This document shows positions 1 through 5,863 of a stretch of 6,515 nucleotides of DNA, one piece after another. A program made the position numbers and the translations under genes. The DNA lies in NCBI GenBank assembly GCA_903897985.1, contig CAIUDS010000483.1, positions 1 to 6,515 of the forward strand. The letters are read 5' to 3'. Source of the stretch: an uncultured delta proteobacterium. Its GTDB lineage: Bacteria > RBG-13-61-14 > DRUE01. Position 1 is the first letter of the stretch. Every line of letters starts with the position of its first letter. The notes beneath the pieces were generated by a model. That model saw only the letters and a list, made by a program, of their open reading frames with translations, searched no databases and was not told where the DNA came from.

Positions 1-2
1 CA

Positions 3-34
3 CCTTGAAACTTTGAAACCTTAAAACTTTAGAA
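3..34. repeat. Degenerate 8-bp tandem repeat, four units
   Basis: Four consecutive octamers follow each other without a gap: CCTTGAAA, CTTTGAAA, CCTTAAAA and CTTTAGAA. Neighbouring units differ at one to three positions. The window starts just before it, so the array may extend upstream. Its function is unknown. It resembles A/T-rich intergenic filler rather than a binding-site array. Confidence 0.6.
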
Positions 35-41
35 CGGAGCC

Positions 42-59
42 TCGCGGTTAAAACCGCGA
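42..59. repeat. Perfect hairpin with 8-bp arms
   Basis: The arms TCGCGGTT (42-49) and AACCGCGA (52-59) are exact reverse complements around a two-base centre. It could end a transcript arriving from the left, but no T-run follows on either strand, so a classical intrinsic terminator is not supported. A dispersed extragenic palindrome is the likelier reading. Confidence 0.5.
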
Positions 60-65
60 CCTCCC

Positions 66-77
66 CCTATATATAGG
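66..77. repeat. 12-bp perfect palindrome CCTATATATAGG
   Basis: This is a self-complementary 12-mer directly after the GC-rich hairpin. A further pair of arms, GTTACA (84-89) and TGTAAC (114-119), follows. No promoter can be built around the TATA core with reasonable spacing. It is either a protein-binding palindrome or chance; I cannot decide. Confidence 0.3.
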
Positions 78-131
78 AAAAATGTTACATAGCTTTTTAG
101 CCCCGAAAACAGGTGTAACTTGTTGATTTTC

Positions 132-170
132 CTTTCAACTTTCAACCTTTCACCCCTTCACCCTTGGAAC
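132..170. repeat. Pyrimidine-rich near-tandem repeat (CTTTCAAC-like)
   Basis: CTTTCAA occurs twice back to back (132-138, 139-145), followed by the variants CCTTTCAC (146-153) and CCCTTCAC (154-161). Its period of 7-8 bases is like that of the octamer repeat at the window start, and the motif is roughly its complement in character. It looks like decayed tandem filler with no coding value. Confidence 0.45.
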
Positions 171-244
171 AGATTTGTCAACCTACACCAAACAAAAAAT
201 GAAAAAATAATTTTTCCGCTTATAATTCAATGGATTACAAGGCT

Positions 245-259
245 GTGCAAAAATTGCAC
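245..259. promoter_or_regulatory. 15-bp palindrome GTGCAA-N3-TTGCAC, operator candidate or weak terminator
   Basis: Perfect 6-bp arms (245-250 and 254-259) flank AAA. The site lies about 85 bp before the best -10 box of the operon. On the plus strand it is followed by TTTTGTTT, so it also has the outline of a weak intrinsic terminator, although no gene lies upstream in this window to be terminated. It could be a repressor or activator site for the nuclease/ATPase operon. Confidence 0.3.
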
Positions 260-317
260 TTTTGTTTGGATAGGCCAAACAGCGGGGCCGGAAAAATCGG
301 TGCAGGTTTCTGACCCA

Positions 318-349
318 TTGACCGGATCTGTCATTGAGCTGGGTATAAT
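318..349 (+). promoter_or_regulatory. Candidate promoter P1 of the nuclease/ATPase operon
   Basis: There is a perfect -10 hexamer, TATAAT, at 344-349. The nearest -35-like hexamer, TTGACC (318-323), leaves a 20-bp spacer, which is long. The -10 box is convincing by itself, but the -35 assignment is weak. Transcription would begin near 356, giving a leader of about 75 nt. Confidence 0.45.
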
Positions 350-368
350 ATAAAGAAAGTGATGCTAC

Positions 369-398
369 TTTACTTTGTGAGGTCAAAAGTGTTATAAA
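369..398 (+). promoter_or_regulatory. Candidate promoter P2 of the nuclease/ATPase operon
   Basis: TTTACT (369-374) and TATAAA (393-398) are separated by 18 bp. The -10 matches five of six consensus bases and the -35 four of six. The start site would fall near 405, leaving a short leader of about 27 nt. An imperfect palindrome (ACTTTG, 372-377, against CAAAAGT, 384-390) lies across the -35 end and spacer. P1 and P2 may both work, or only one. Confidence 0.3.
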
Positions 399-420
399 GA
401 AGCAAAGAGCTTTAAAAGAA

Positions 421-425
421 AGGGG
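421..425 (+). promoter_or_regulatory. Ribosome binding site fixing the nuclease start
   Basis: AGGGG, preceded by GAA, lies six bases before the ATG at 432. The next in-frame ATG at 453 (residue 8) would begin immediately before the conserved HIADLH motif and has no purine-rich site at the right distance. The upstream start is therefore preferred. Confidence 0.6.
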
Positions 426-431
426 TAGACT

Positions 432-1628
432 ATGGGAAGACGAGTAAAATTCATGCACATCGCGGACCTTCATATCGGACTCAGGGTGAGCAGGTTTGAC
501 GATGCAACTTCAGGCAAGATACAAGAAGCTCGCTTTCAGGCATTGGACAAGATCAGGGCCAAGGCCAAGGAAGCAGGGGTGGATTTCATCCTGATCGCAG
601 GCGATCTTTTTGACGATTGCACGGTCAATTCTGTGGACGCGATGAGGGTATTCGAACTCCTCAAGAAGCTCCCAATCTACATAATTCCCGGCAACCATGA
701 CCCTTATTATCCCGGCTCCGTTTGGACTCAGAGCCCCTGGAACAAATGTGAAGAATCTTCGATAAGAGTCCTCAAGGAGCGCAAGCCGGTTGCCATCAAC
801 GATGATATCATTCTGTATCCCTGTCCGGTTTTCCAGAAGAAATCGACCGAAGATCCCACTGGCTGGATGCACAACATTGGTAAAGATAGGGACAAAATCC
901 ACCTAGGTATTGCTCATGGCTCGGTCATGGATCGGGAATTTCTGGCTAGGGATGATCACCCCATTCCTCTCGACTGTCCGGAGCAACGCGGTCTTGACTA
1001 CCTTGCGCTTGGCCATTGGCATAGCCATAAAACTTTCTCAGACGGCAAAGGTATTTGTAGAATGGCCTATCCTGGCACGCATGAGAGGTTTGGATTTGGC
1101 AAAGAAAGCGGTCTAGAAATTGGCTGGGAATCATATTCCTCGCAGCCCGACCGTCCAGAGTTCGCGAGCGAAACGAGCGGCGCGCTCGTCGTTACAATAG
1201 ACAAGGACAGATCCACAACAACCATTGAACCGGTTGATGTCGGCCAACTGTTTTGGGTTTCCACCATAGAACATGTGAATGCTGACGAGCAATTTGAACA
1301 GGTTTTTTCGCGCTACGCCCAACTACCCAATCCAGAGCGTACACTTTTGCTCTTAAAGATCTCAGGGGTGGTAGGTGCGGAACAGGTTCTCAAAATAAAT
1401 GCCCTCCGAAAAATGTTACAGCGATACCTCTTCTGCGAGCTTGATGATCGGGGATTGCATATAAGACCCGATGACGCCGAGATGGAAAAGCTTATGAATA
1501 AGGGTCTCTTGGCGGAACTCTTAAAAGGTTTGCGCGAAAAACAAAATAGCGCAGGAACCGAAGAAGAGAAGCAAGTGGTTGAGGCCGCCATGCGCCTTGC
1601 TTATGAGTTGGCAAAGGAGTTTGAGTAA
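432..1628 (+). CDS. Mre11/SbcD-type DNA repair exonuclease (YhaO-like metallophosphoesterase)
   Basis: This 398-aa protein is a predicted Mn-dependent DNA nuclease that trims or opens DNA ends with its Rad50-type partner encoded next. All metallophosphoesterase motifs are visible in order: D12-x-H14 (ADLH), G57-D58 (GDLFDD), G87-N-H-D90 (GNHD), H162 (AHG) and G194-H-W-H197 (GHWH). These residues bind the two metals and catalyse phosphodiester cleavage. The phosphoesterase core ends near residue 225. A capping region follows (about 250-335), then a charged helical tail (345-398) that in this family contacts the ATPase coil. The length matches SbcD and YhaO. No signal peptide is seen, so it should act in the cytoplasm on the chromosome. 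Its stop overlaps the ATPase start by one base. Nuclease family membership is secure; the choice between SbcD and YhaO branches is not. Confidence 0.93.
   Translation: MGRRVKFMHIADLHIGLRVSRFDDATSGKIQEARFQALDKIRAKAKEAGVDFILIAGDLFDDCTVNSVDAMRVFELLKKLPIYIIPGNHDPYYPGSVWTQSPWNKCEESSIRVLKERKPVAINDDIILYPCPVFQKKSTEDPTGWMHNIGKDRDKIHLGIAHGSVMDREFLARDDHPIPLDCPEQRGLDYLALGHWHSHKTFSDGKGICRMAYPGTHERFGFGKESGLEIGWESYSSQPDRPEFASETSGALVVTIDKDRSTTTIEPVDVGQLFWVSTIEHVNADEQFEQVFSRYAQLPNPERTLLLLKISGVVGAEQVLKINALRKMLQRYLFCELDDRGLHIRPDDAEMEKLMNKGLLAELLKGLREKQNSAGTEEEKQVVEAAMRLAYELAKEFE
1614..1619 (+). promoter_or_regulatory. Ribosome binding site of the ATPase gene, inside the nuclease gene
   Basis: AAGGAG sits eight bases before the ATG at 1628, within the last codons of the nuclease gene. 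Together with the TAATG overlap it argues for translational coupling and balanced synthesis of two subunits of one complex. Confidence 0.75.
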
Positions 1629-4354
1629 TGATTATCAAATCAATAAAAGTGCAAAATTGGAAAACAATCAAGAGTTTCGAAATCCCGGATTTTTCCGAGT
1701 CTATCACTGTCATCCATGCGCCCAACAAGACCGGTAAGTCCAGCCTGGCGGATGCTATCTGCCTGTCATTACTGGATCTTGATTATAGTTCCAGCAAGGT
1801 TGATCCATACCGTCCTTGGAGCGGTGGTATTCCGGAAGTGGAGATTGTCTTCGCGGTCGGCAAGAATACCTATTTGCTCCGAAAGAAATACGCTAAATCC
1901 GGAGGGGAAGCGAGCCTCAATAAGCTTCTGCCAAAAGGCGGAATGGAAAATATAGCCAAAGGCAAGGAAGTTAACGGGGAGGTCAGGCGAGTGCTAGAAT
2001 TTGAAGATGATGTTAAATCAAGCATAGGCATCCCGCAGCTTCTTTGGGTGCACCAAGGGGTTTATGACTTTCCAGCTATTGATGGAAGCCTGAACAACGC
2101 GATTAGCTCGGTGCTGGGCACATTGATGGTGACTGAGCAGGATAAAAAGTTTAGAGGAAAAGTATCCGAGAAACTACATGAGTGGTTTAAACCCTCTAGT
2201 ATCAAGAATAAGAACTACGACCAGAAATCAGGGTCGCGCTATGCCAGAATGCAGGGGGAAATTGAAACCGTCTCTTCGGAGCTTGGCGACATTGAGGAGA
2301 AATTCCGCCAAATGGAACACCTTATTCAAGAATCGAAGAGGTTGGAGGATGAACTTGATCGTTCAAGTATTGTAATAGAGCAATCGCAAAAGGAATTCGA
2401 TGAACTCAAATCCAGGTCTGCGCAGGTTGAGAAGAAGAGACTCAAGTTCACGGAGCTAGCAGGGGAATGTGACAAGCGTAAAGAGGCCCTTAAGAATTAT
2501 GAATCTAAACTCGGTGACATGAGCAGAATTGCCAAAGAGATTAAAGGAATCTCGGAGATTCTTGCACAAAAGAAGCCGGCGGCCGCGATCATCAAAGAAA
2601 GCCTAGGCCAGGCTGAAGAATCCCTTAGAAAGACGGAGGAGGCTCGAAAAGCCGCGCAAACATCACTTTCGGGATTGGAGCAAAAGGGCGAGGAGCTTTC
2701 AGCAAAGTCAAAGCTTATTGAAATTGAGAAAAAGACAAGGGATATGAAAGACCTTCAAGAGCGGGTTGCCGCGTTCAGGAAGGAACAGATGGAAAGGCAG
2801 CATGCCATCTCAACGCTTAATTTCCCGCGAGGCACCAACATCTCTGCAATACAGAAACTTTTGCAAGAGAAATTGAACTGCGAAGCGGAGTTAAAAGCGG
2901 CGGGCTTCATACTCAAAGTAACGCCAAAAGCTGACCTGCAATTTAAGATCGAAATTGACGGCTCGCAAACAGAGAAAGCTATGGCTAAAGGAGAACGAGC
3001 ATGGGAGATAGATGCAAAGAAGAATATCAACATTGAGACCGAATCCGCTATTTTTGAAGTAAGGCGCGCTCGCGAAGGAAAGGTGGAAGATATTGAAAAA
3101 GAATATGACAAAATATGTTTGCAGCTGGAAAAGCATTTGAAGCCCCTGAATCTTTCAATTGAGCAAAGTGCGGCGGAAATTCTCACTGAAGTGCAGACCC
3201 GTAATCAGCAACTTGCAAACCATCAGAATGCAATAGCCAAACTGGAGGCTGACATCAAGTCGCTTTTGGGGAAATTGGGTCAGGAATTTCCAGAGAAGGA
3301 GCTAGCCGGCTTGGAGCGGGAAAAAGAAGACATGCTCGCTAACTATCTCTCAATTTCTAATTGGAAACCTTCGGCCGAAACCCTTTCGCGCGAGAAGGCA
3401 GAATTTGACAAAGCGATCCGGGCAGGGAAAGCAAAGCTCGAACAACTGCAATTGGAAGAAGAGCGTGAGCGGGAAAACCTTAAAAAGATATCGCAAACCA
3501 GTCAGGCGATAGAAAGAGATATCATTGATTTTGAAGCTCAGCTCCGAACCCACAAGGGTGAACTGGAAGCCATAGCCAAGAGTGCTGGTGCTGAAAACCA
3601 ACTCCACGAAAAAATTGATGCCACTAGGGCAGATATTGAAAAACTAGAAGCGCAAAAAGTCGCGTTCACGCTCACCCGGGAGGAAGAGGAACTTGCGCAG
3701 GTGGCGGAAAGAGACGAATTTGCGCTCAAAAATCGAGTGGCCCGGCTCCAGGAAACCAAGGAAAGCTTGATCAGGGCGGAAACCACTCTGGGCGACCTCT
3801 CCGGACTTCACCCCAAAAGGACTTCACTTGAACAGAAACGCACTGTTCTTGAACTTGAGATGAAGCGACTCAGCATTGAGCAGGATGCCTATAAGCTTAT
3901 CTATGAACTTTTTGAAAACCTGCGCGAGCAGAACCTGCGGGAATCTCTTGACCCGGTCACACAAAATGTGGAAGCATGGCTTAGGGAGTTAGAGGGCGGG
4001 GATAGTATCAAATTGATTATTGGAGAAGATCTGAAGGCCAAGCAGATTTCAATCGATGGAGGAGAATGCCGAGACATAGATGATGCCACCTCGTTTGGCG
4101 AGCGAGAACAGTTGGCCAGCATTGTGAGGCTAGCTTATGGAGCGGTGGTGGCGAAAAAAGGTCCGCAAATGGTTTTGCTTGACGATCCATTTGCGCATTC
4201 CGATGATTACAGGCACACCCGTATGCTCAGGGTCATTGAGTCAGCCTTAAAAACCGGGCTCCAGATAATCATCTTCACCTGTCATCCAGAGCGCTTCGAC
4301 CATTTGTCCGAAGCCAAATTCATTGATATGAAAAAGGCGCTTGCATCGAACTGA
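1628..4354 (+). CDS. Rad50/SbcC-like coiled-coil AAA ATPase lacking a zinc hook (YhaN-like)
   Basis: This 908-aa protein is the predicted ATPase partner of the upstream nuclease. ABC-type head motifs are split between the two ends, as in Rad50/SMC proteins. The N-terminal end carries Walker A at residues 31-39 (APNKTGKSS) and a Q-loop glutamine at Q143. The C-terminal end carries the signature S822-F-G-E-R-E-Q828, Walker B 848-853 (MVLLDD), a D-loop (S858-D859) and a switch histidine H876. Heptad-rich, Lys/Glu-rich coiled coil fills about 205-395 and 485-765. Between them, about 418-480, is a beta-strand-rich segment. None of the six cysteines (45, 281, 418, 497, 814, 875) forms a CxxC hook. 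Classical Rad50/SbcC has that hook and an LDEP Walker B; here it is LDDP. Size and motifs suit YhaN-like proteins. The gene ends in tandem stops (TGATAA). Confidence 0.9.
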   Translation: MIIKSIKVQNWKTIKSFEIPDFSESITVIHAPNKTGKSSLADAICLSLLDLDYSSSKVDPYRPWSGGIPEVEIVFAVGKNTYLLRKKYAKSGGEASLNKLLPKGGMENIAKGKEVNGEVRRVLEFEDDVKSSIGIPQLLWVHQGVYDFPAIDGSLNNAISSVLGTLMVTEQDKKFRGKVSEKLHEWFKPSSIKNKNYDQKSGSRYARMQGEIETVSSELGDIEEKFRQMEHLIQESKRLEDELDRSSIVIEQSQKEFDELKSRSAQVEKKRLKFTELAGECDKRKEALKNYESKLGDMSRIAKEIKGISEILAQKKPAAAIIKESLGQAEESLRKTEEARKAAQTSLSGLEQKGEELSAKSKLIEIEKKTRDMKDLQERVAAFRKEQMERQHAISTLNFPRGTNISAIQKLLQEKLNCEAELKAAGFILKVTPKADLQFKIEIDGSQTEKAMAKGERAWEIDAKKNINIETESAIFEVRRAREGKVEDIEKEYDKICLQLEKHLKPLNLSIEQSAAEILTEVQTRNQQLANHQNAIAKLEADIKSLLGKLGQEFPEKELAGLEREKEDMLANYLSISNWKPSAETLSREKAEFDKAIRAGKAKLEQLQLEEERERENLKKISQTSQAIERDIIDFEAQLRTHKGELEAIAKSAGAENQLHEKIDATRADIEKLEAQKVAFTLTREEEELAQVAERDEFALKNRVARLQETKESLIRAETTLGDLSGLHPKRTSLEQKRTVLELEMKRLSIEQDAYKLIYELFENLREQNLRESLDPVTQNVEAWLRELEGGDSIKLIIGEDLKAKQISIDGGECRDIDDATSFGEREQLASIVRLAYGAVVAKKGPQMVLLDDPFAHSDDYRHTRMLRVIESALKTGLQIIIFTCHPERFDHLSEAKFIDMKKALASN

Positions 4355-4367
4355 TAACACCAAATAG

Positions 4368-4414
4368 AGCCATGCCTTCCATCACAAGGTCGCTCTGGAT
4401 TGTGCGGAATGGCT
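4368..4414 (+). other. Bulged stem-loop just after the ATPase stop
   Basis: AGCCAT (4368-4373) pairs with ATGGCT (4409-4414). Inside it CACAA (4383-4387) pairs with TTGTG (4400-4404), with a three-base TCC/GGA step between them. It begins 13 bases after the stop codon. No T-run follows, so it is a doubtful intrinsic terminator; it might stabilise the 3' end of the mRNA. Confidence 0.25.
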
Positions 4415-4470
4415 GAAATGACTTAGTCACGACTTGAGTTGGCACCCGTCCTCAAAATCCCTGGAATTCT

Positions 4471-4498
4471 CCGCGTCCATCTGCGTTCATCGGCGGTT
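4471..4498. repeat. Short dispersed-type repeat with 10-bp period
   Basis: GCGTCCATCT (4473-4482) is followed directly by GCGTTCATCG (4483-4492) and then GCGGTT, so the same decamer theme occurs two and a half times. I recall strings of this GCGT(T/C)CATC type as common extragenic repeats in several environmental bacterial genomes; this is memory, not a search. It lies between the convergent genes and does not code. Confidence 0.45.
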
Positions 4499-4528
4499 GA
4501 ATATTTTGAATGATCCCCCTCTCCCTGA

Positions 4529-4552
4529 CCCTCCCCCACGGCGGGGGGAGGG
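4529..4552. repeat. C/G-rich extragenic hairpin
   Basis: CCCTCCCCC (4529-4537) is the exact reverse complement of GGGGGAGGG (4544-4552), with a six-base loop. Further CCCTCTCCC lies just left and AAGGG just right, the usual outline of a dispersed CCCTC...GAGGG palindromic repeat. It lies about 45 bases beyond the dehydrogenase stop. No T-run follows on either strand, so termination would depend on the strong stem alone. Confidence 0.5.
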
Positions 4553-4563
4553 AACAAGGGCGC

Positions 4564-4582
4564 GGGCGTATTCAATACGCCC
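4564..4582 (-). terminator. Perfect hairpin downstream of the dehydrogenase, possible terminator
   Basis: GGGCGTATT (4564-4572) and AATACGCCC (4574-4582) are exact reverse complements around a single base, so the RNA could form an 8-bp stem with a 3-nt loop. It starts 13 bases after the dehydrogenase stop in that gene's direction. The following bases are GCGCCCTTGTT, not a true U-run. It may be an extragenic palindromic repeat that also helps end transcription. Confidence 0.35.
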
Positions 4583-4595
4583 ATACGAGAGGCCC

Positions 4596-5756
4596 CTACG
4601 AGTACAGTCCCATCATCCTTGCGATGATTTCGCGCATGATTTCGGAGGAACCGCCGCCGATGGTCCCGAGCATGACATCGCGGTACGCTCGGCAGACATG
4701 GTATTCCTCGATATATCCGTAGCCGCCGTGGAGCTGGAGGCACTCGCGCGCGGCCTTGACGCCCAGTTCCCCCACATAGAGCTTGCACATGCTCACTTCC
4801 TTGATGGCGTTCAAGCCGCGGTTGACCATATCCGAGCAGTGATAGATCAGGGACTGGGCGGCCTCGATTTCGGTGGCGAGGTCGGCCAGGCGGTGGGCAT
4901 TGGCCTGGAACGCGCAGATCTTGGTTTTAAAGGCGGTGCGCTCTTTGCAATAGTTGACAGTCTCCTGGAGCAGCAGCTTGATCCCGGCGACGCCGGCGAT
5001 GCATCCGACCAGGCGCTCGTACTGGAAACCGTGCATGATGGCGTAAAAGCCTTTGCCTTCCTCGCCGAGGAGGTATTTCTTGGAGATCTTGCAGTCCTCA
5101 AAGGCCAGCTCGACCGTGTCGGTGGCGCGGTGTCCGAGCTTGTTCAGCTTGCGGGTCACGGTGAAGCCGGGGGTGGTGGTTGGGAAGAGGAACAGGCTGA
5201 TTCCGGAATAACCCTTCTGGGGATTGGTCTTGACCGCGAGCGTGAGCCAGTCGGCCTTGGCGCCGTTGGTGATGAAGGTCTTGGAGCCGTTAATGATGTA
5301 GTTGTCGCCGTCCTTCACCGCGGTGGTGCGGATGGCGGCCACATCCGAGCCCGCGTTCGGCTCGGTCACGCAGATGGCCCCGATCTTTTTGCCCTGGATC
5401 GCCGGCCTTAGAATCTCCTCCTTCTGCTCCTCGTTGCCAAAGGTCACGATCGCGGGCGTGCACATGTCGGTCTGGACCAGCACGCTCAGCAGAACCCCGG
5501 AACTCTGGCAGCGCGGCAACTCCTCCGCGAATACCACCTTGGTCCAGAAATCCGCGGCCGCGCCGCCGTATTTTTCCGGGTAGGTTATGCCCAGGAATCC
5601 CAGTTCGCCCATCTTCTCGAACACCCATCTCGGGAAATTGCCCTCTTCCTCCCACTCGTCCGCATGCGGCGCCAACTGCTCCTCGCAAAAGCTCCGGACC
5701 TGCTGCCGGAAAATCTCGTGCTCCTCCGTGAAATACGGATAAATCTTGTCCGCCAT
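4596..5756 (-). CDS. Acyl-CoA dehydrogenase, long-chain/isovaleryl type
   Basis: This 386-aa FAD flavoenzyme is predicted to oxidise an acyl-CoA to the trans-2-enoyl-CoA and pass electrons to electron-transfer flavoprotein, in fatty-acid or branched-chain acid breakdown. Length is typical and all three domains are present: N-terminal helical (1-125), middle beta (126-235) and C-terminal helical (236-386). Both family signatures match, at C129-A141 (CVTEPNAGSD core) and Q341-D360 (QLHGGYGY core). The usual C-terminal catalytic Glu position, in YEGT of medium-chain enzymes, is glycine here (IGGGS, G368). The base is probably E247 (YERLV), as in isovaleryl- and long-chain acyl-CoA dehydrogenases. 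Start ATG 5756 has AGGAGGT six bases upstream. The gene is G+C-richer than the operon it faces. Substrate length cannot be read from sequence. Confidence 0.95.
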   Translation of the reverse strand: MADKIYPYFTEEHEIFRQQVRSFCEEQLAPHADEWEEEGNFPRWVFEKMGELGFLGITYPEKYGGAAADFWTKVVFAEELPRCQSSGVLLSVLVQTDMCTPAIVTFGNEEQKEEILRPAIQGKKIGAICVTEPNAGSDVAAIRTTAVKDGDNYIINGSKTFITNGAKADWLTLAVKTNPQKGYSGISLFLFPTTTPGFTVTRKLNKLGHRATDTVELAFEDCKISKKYLLGEEGKGFYAIMHGFQYERLVGCIAGVAGIKLLLQETVNYCKERTAFKTKICAFQANAHRLADLATEIEAAQSLIYHCSDMVNRGLNAIKEVSMCKLYVGELGVKAARECLQLHGGYGYIEEYHVCRAYRDVMLGTIGGGSSEIMREIIARMMGLYS

Positions 5757-5762
5757 TTTACT

Positions 5763-5769
5763 ACCTCCT
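5763..5769 (-). promoter_or_regulatory. Perfect Shine-Dalgarno of the dehydrogenase gene
   Basis: AGGAGGT on the minus strand ends six bases before the ATG at 5756. It fixes the start and suggests efficient translation. Confidence 0.85.
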
Positions 5770-5791
5770 GAAATTTTTCGTGACCGCTACT

Positions 5792-5820
5792 GAATTAGCA
5801 TAATTGAAAACCCTTGTCAA
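5792..5820 (-). promoter_or_regulatory. Sigma70-type promoter of the dehydrogenase gene
   Basis: On the minus strand a perfect -35, TTGACA (5820-5815), is followed by a 17-bp spacer and the -10 TAATTC (5797-5792). TGC directly before the -10 makes it an extended -10. Transcription should start near 5785, giving a leader of about 29 nt. Confidence 0.6.
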
Positions 5821-5837
5821 ATGACTGACCCGCAAAC

Positions 5838-5861
5838 TGACATTTTAGGCGAGAAATGTCA
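5838..5861. promoter_or_regulatory. Inverted repeat upstream of the dehydrogenase promoter, operator candidate
   Basis: TGACATTT (5838-5845) and AAATGTCA (5854-5861) are perfect 8-bp arms separated by eight bases. The centre is about 65 bases before the predicted transcription start, a position typical of activator sites. A related half, TGTCAAATGAC (5815-5825), overlaps the -35 box. It may be a regulator site or the decayed end of a mobile element. Confidence 0.35.
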
Positions 5862-5863
5862 TC

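Larger units (their letters stand above)
1..431. other. Non-coding upstream region of the nuclease/ATPase operon
   Basis: No convincing gene lies in these 431 bases. They hold a degenerate octamer repeat (3-34), a perfect GC-rich hairpin (42-59), a TATA-centred palindrome (66-77), a pyrimidine-rich near-tandem tract (132-170), a 15-bp palindrome (245-259), and two candidate promoters just before the first gene. Possible reading frames across it show no family features and no ribosome binding site. The first part looks like intergenic filler; the last 120 bases look like a regulatory region. Confidence 0.7.

Noticed and set aside
1..170. Short regular repeats as a possible CRISPR array
   Set aside because: The units are 7-8 bases, degenerate and contiguous, with no unique spacers.
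221..226. A TATAAT at 221-226 as a further promoter
   Set aside because: No -35-like hexamer lies 16-19 bp upstream; the nearest TTGTCA (175-180) is 40 bp away.
120..353. A 77-codon plus-strand frame in the upstream region
   Set aside because: It begins in pyrimidine-rich repeat DNA without a Shine-Dalgarno site and its peptide shows no domain character.
183..473. A 96-codon minus-strand frame overlapping the operon promoter
   Set aside because: It has no ribosome binding site, no family features, and runs over the promoters and start of the nuclease gene.
2879..3118. C418 and C497 as a possible diverged zinc hook
   Set aside because: They are single cysteines 79 residues apart on either side of the beta-rich segment, not a CxxC pair, so a Rad50-type hook is not supported.
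2755..3186. A 143-codon minus-strand frame within the ATPase gene
   Set aside because: It is antisense to a coiled-coil gene; the Ser/Phe/Cys-rich product is the expected complement of Lys/Glu-rich codons.
4423..4788. A 121-codon minus-strand frame
   Set aside because: It translates the extragenic repeats and the 3' end of the dehydrogenase in another frame; the peptide has the look of translated repeat DNA.
4434..5411. A 325-codon open frame on the plus strand
   Set aside because: It lies antisense to the well-supported acyl-CoA dehydrogenase and starts in the repeat mosaic. It is a by-product of the G+C-rich codons of the real gene, and its product is low-complexity (Gly, Ala, Asp, Leu) with no family motif.
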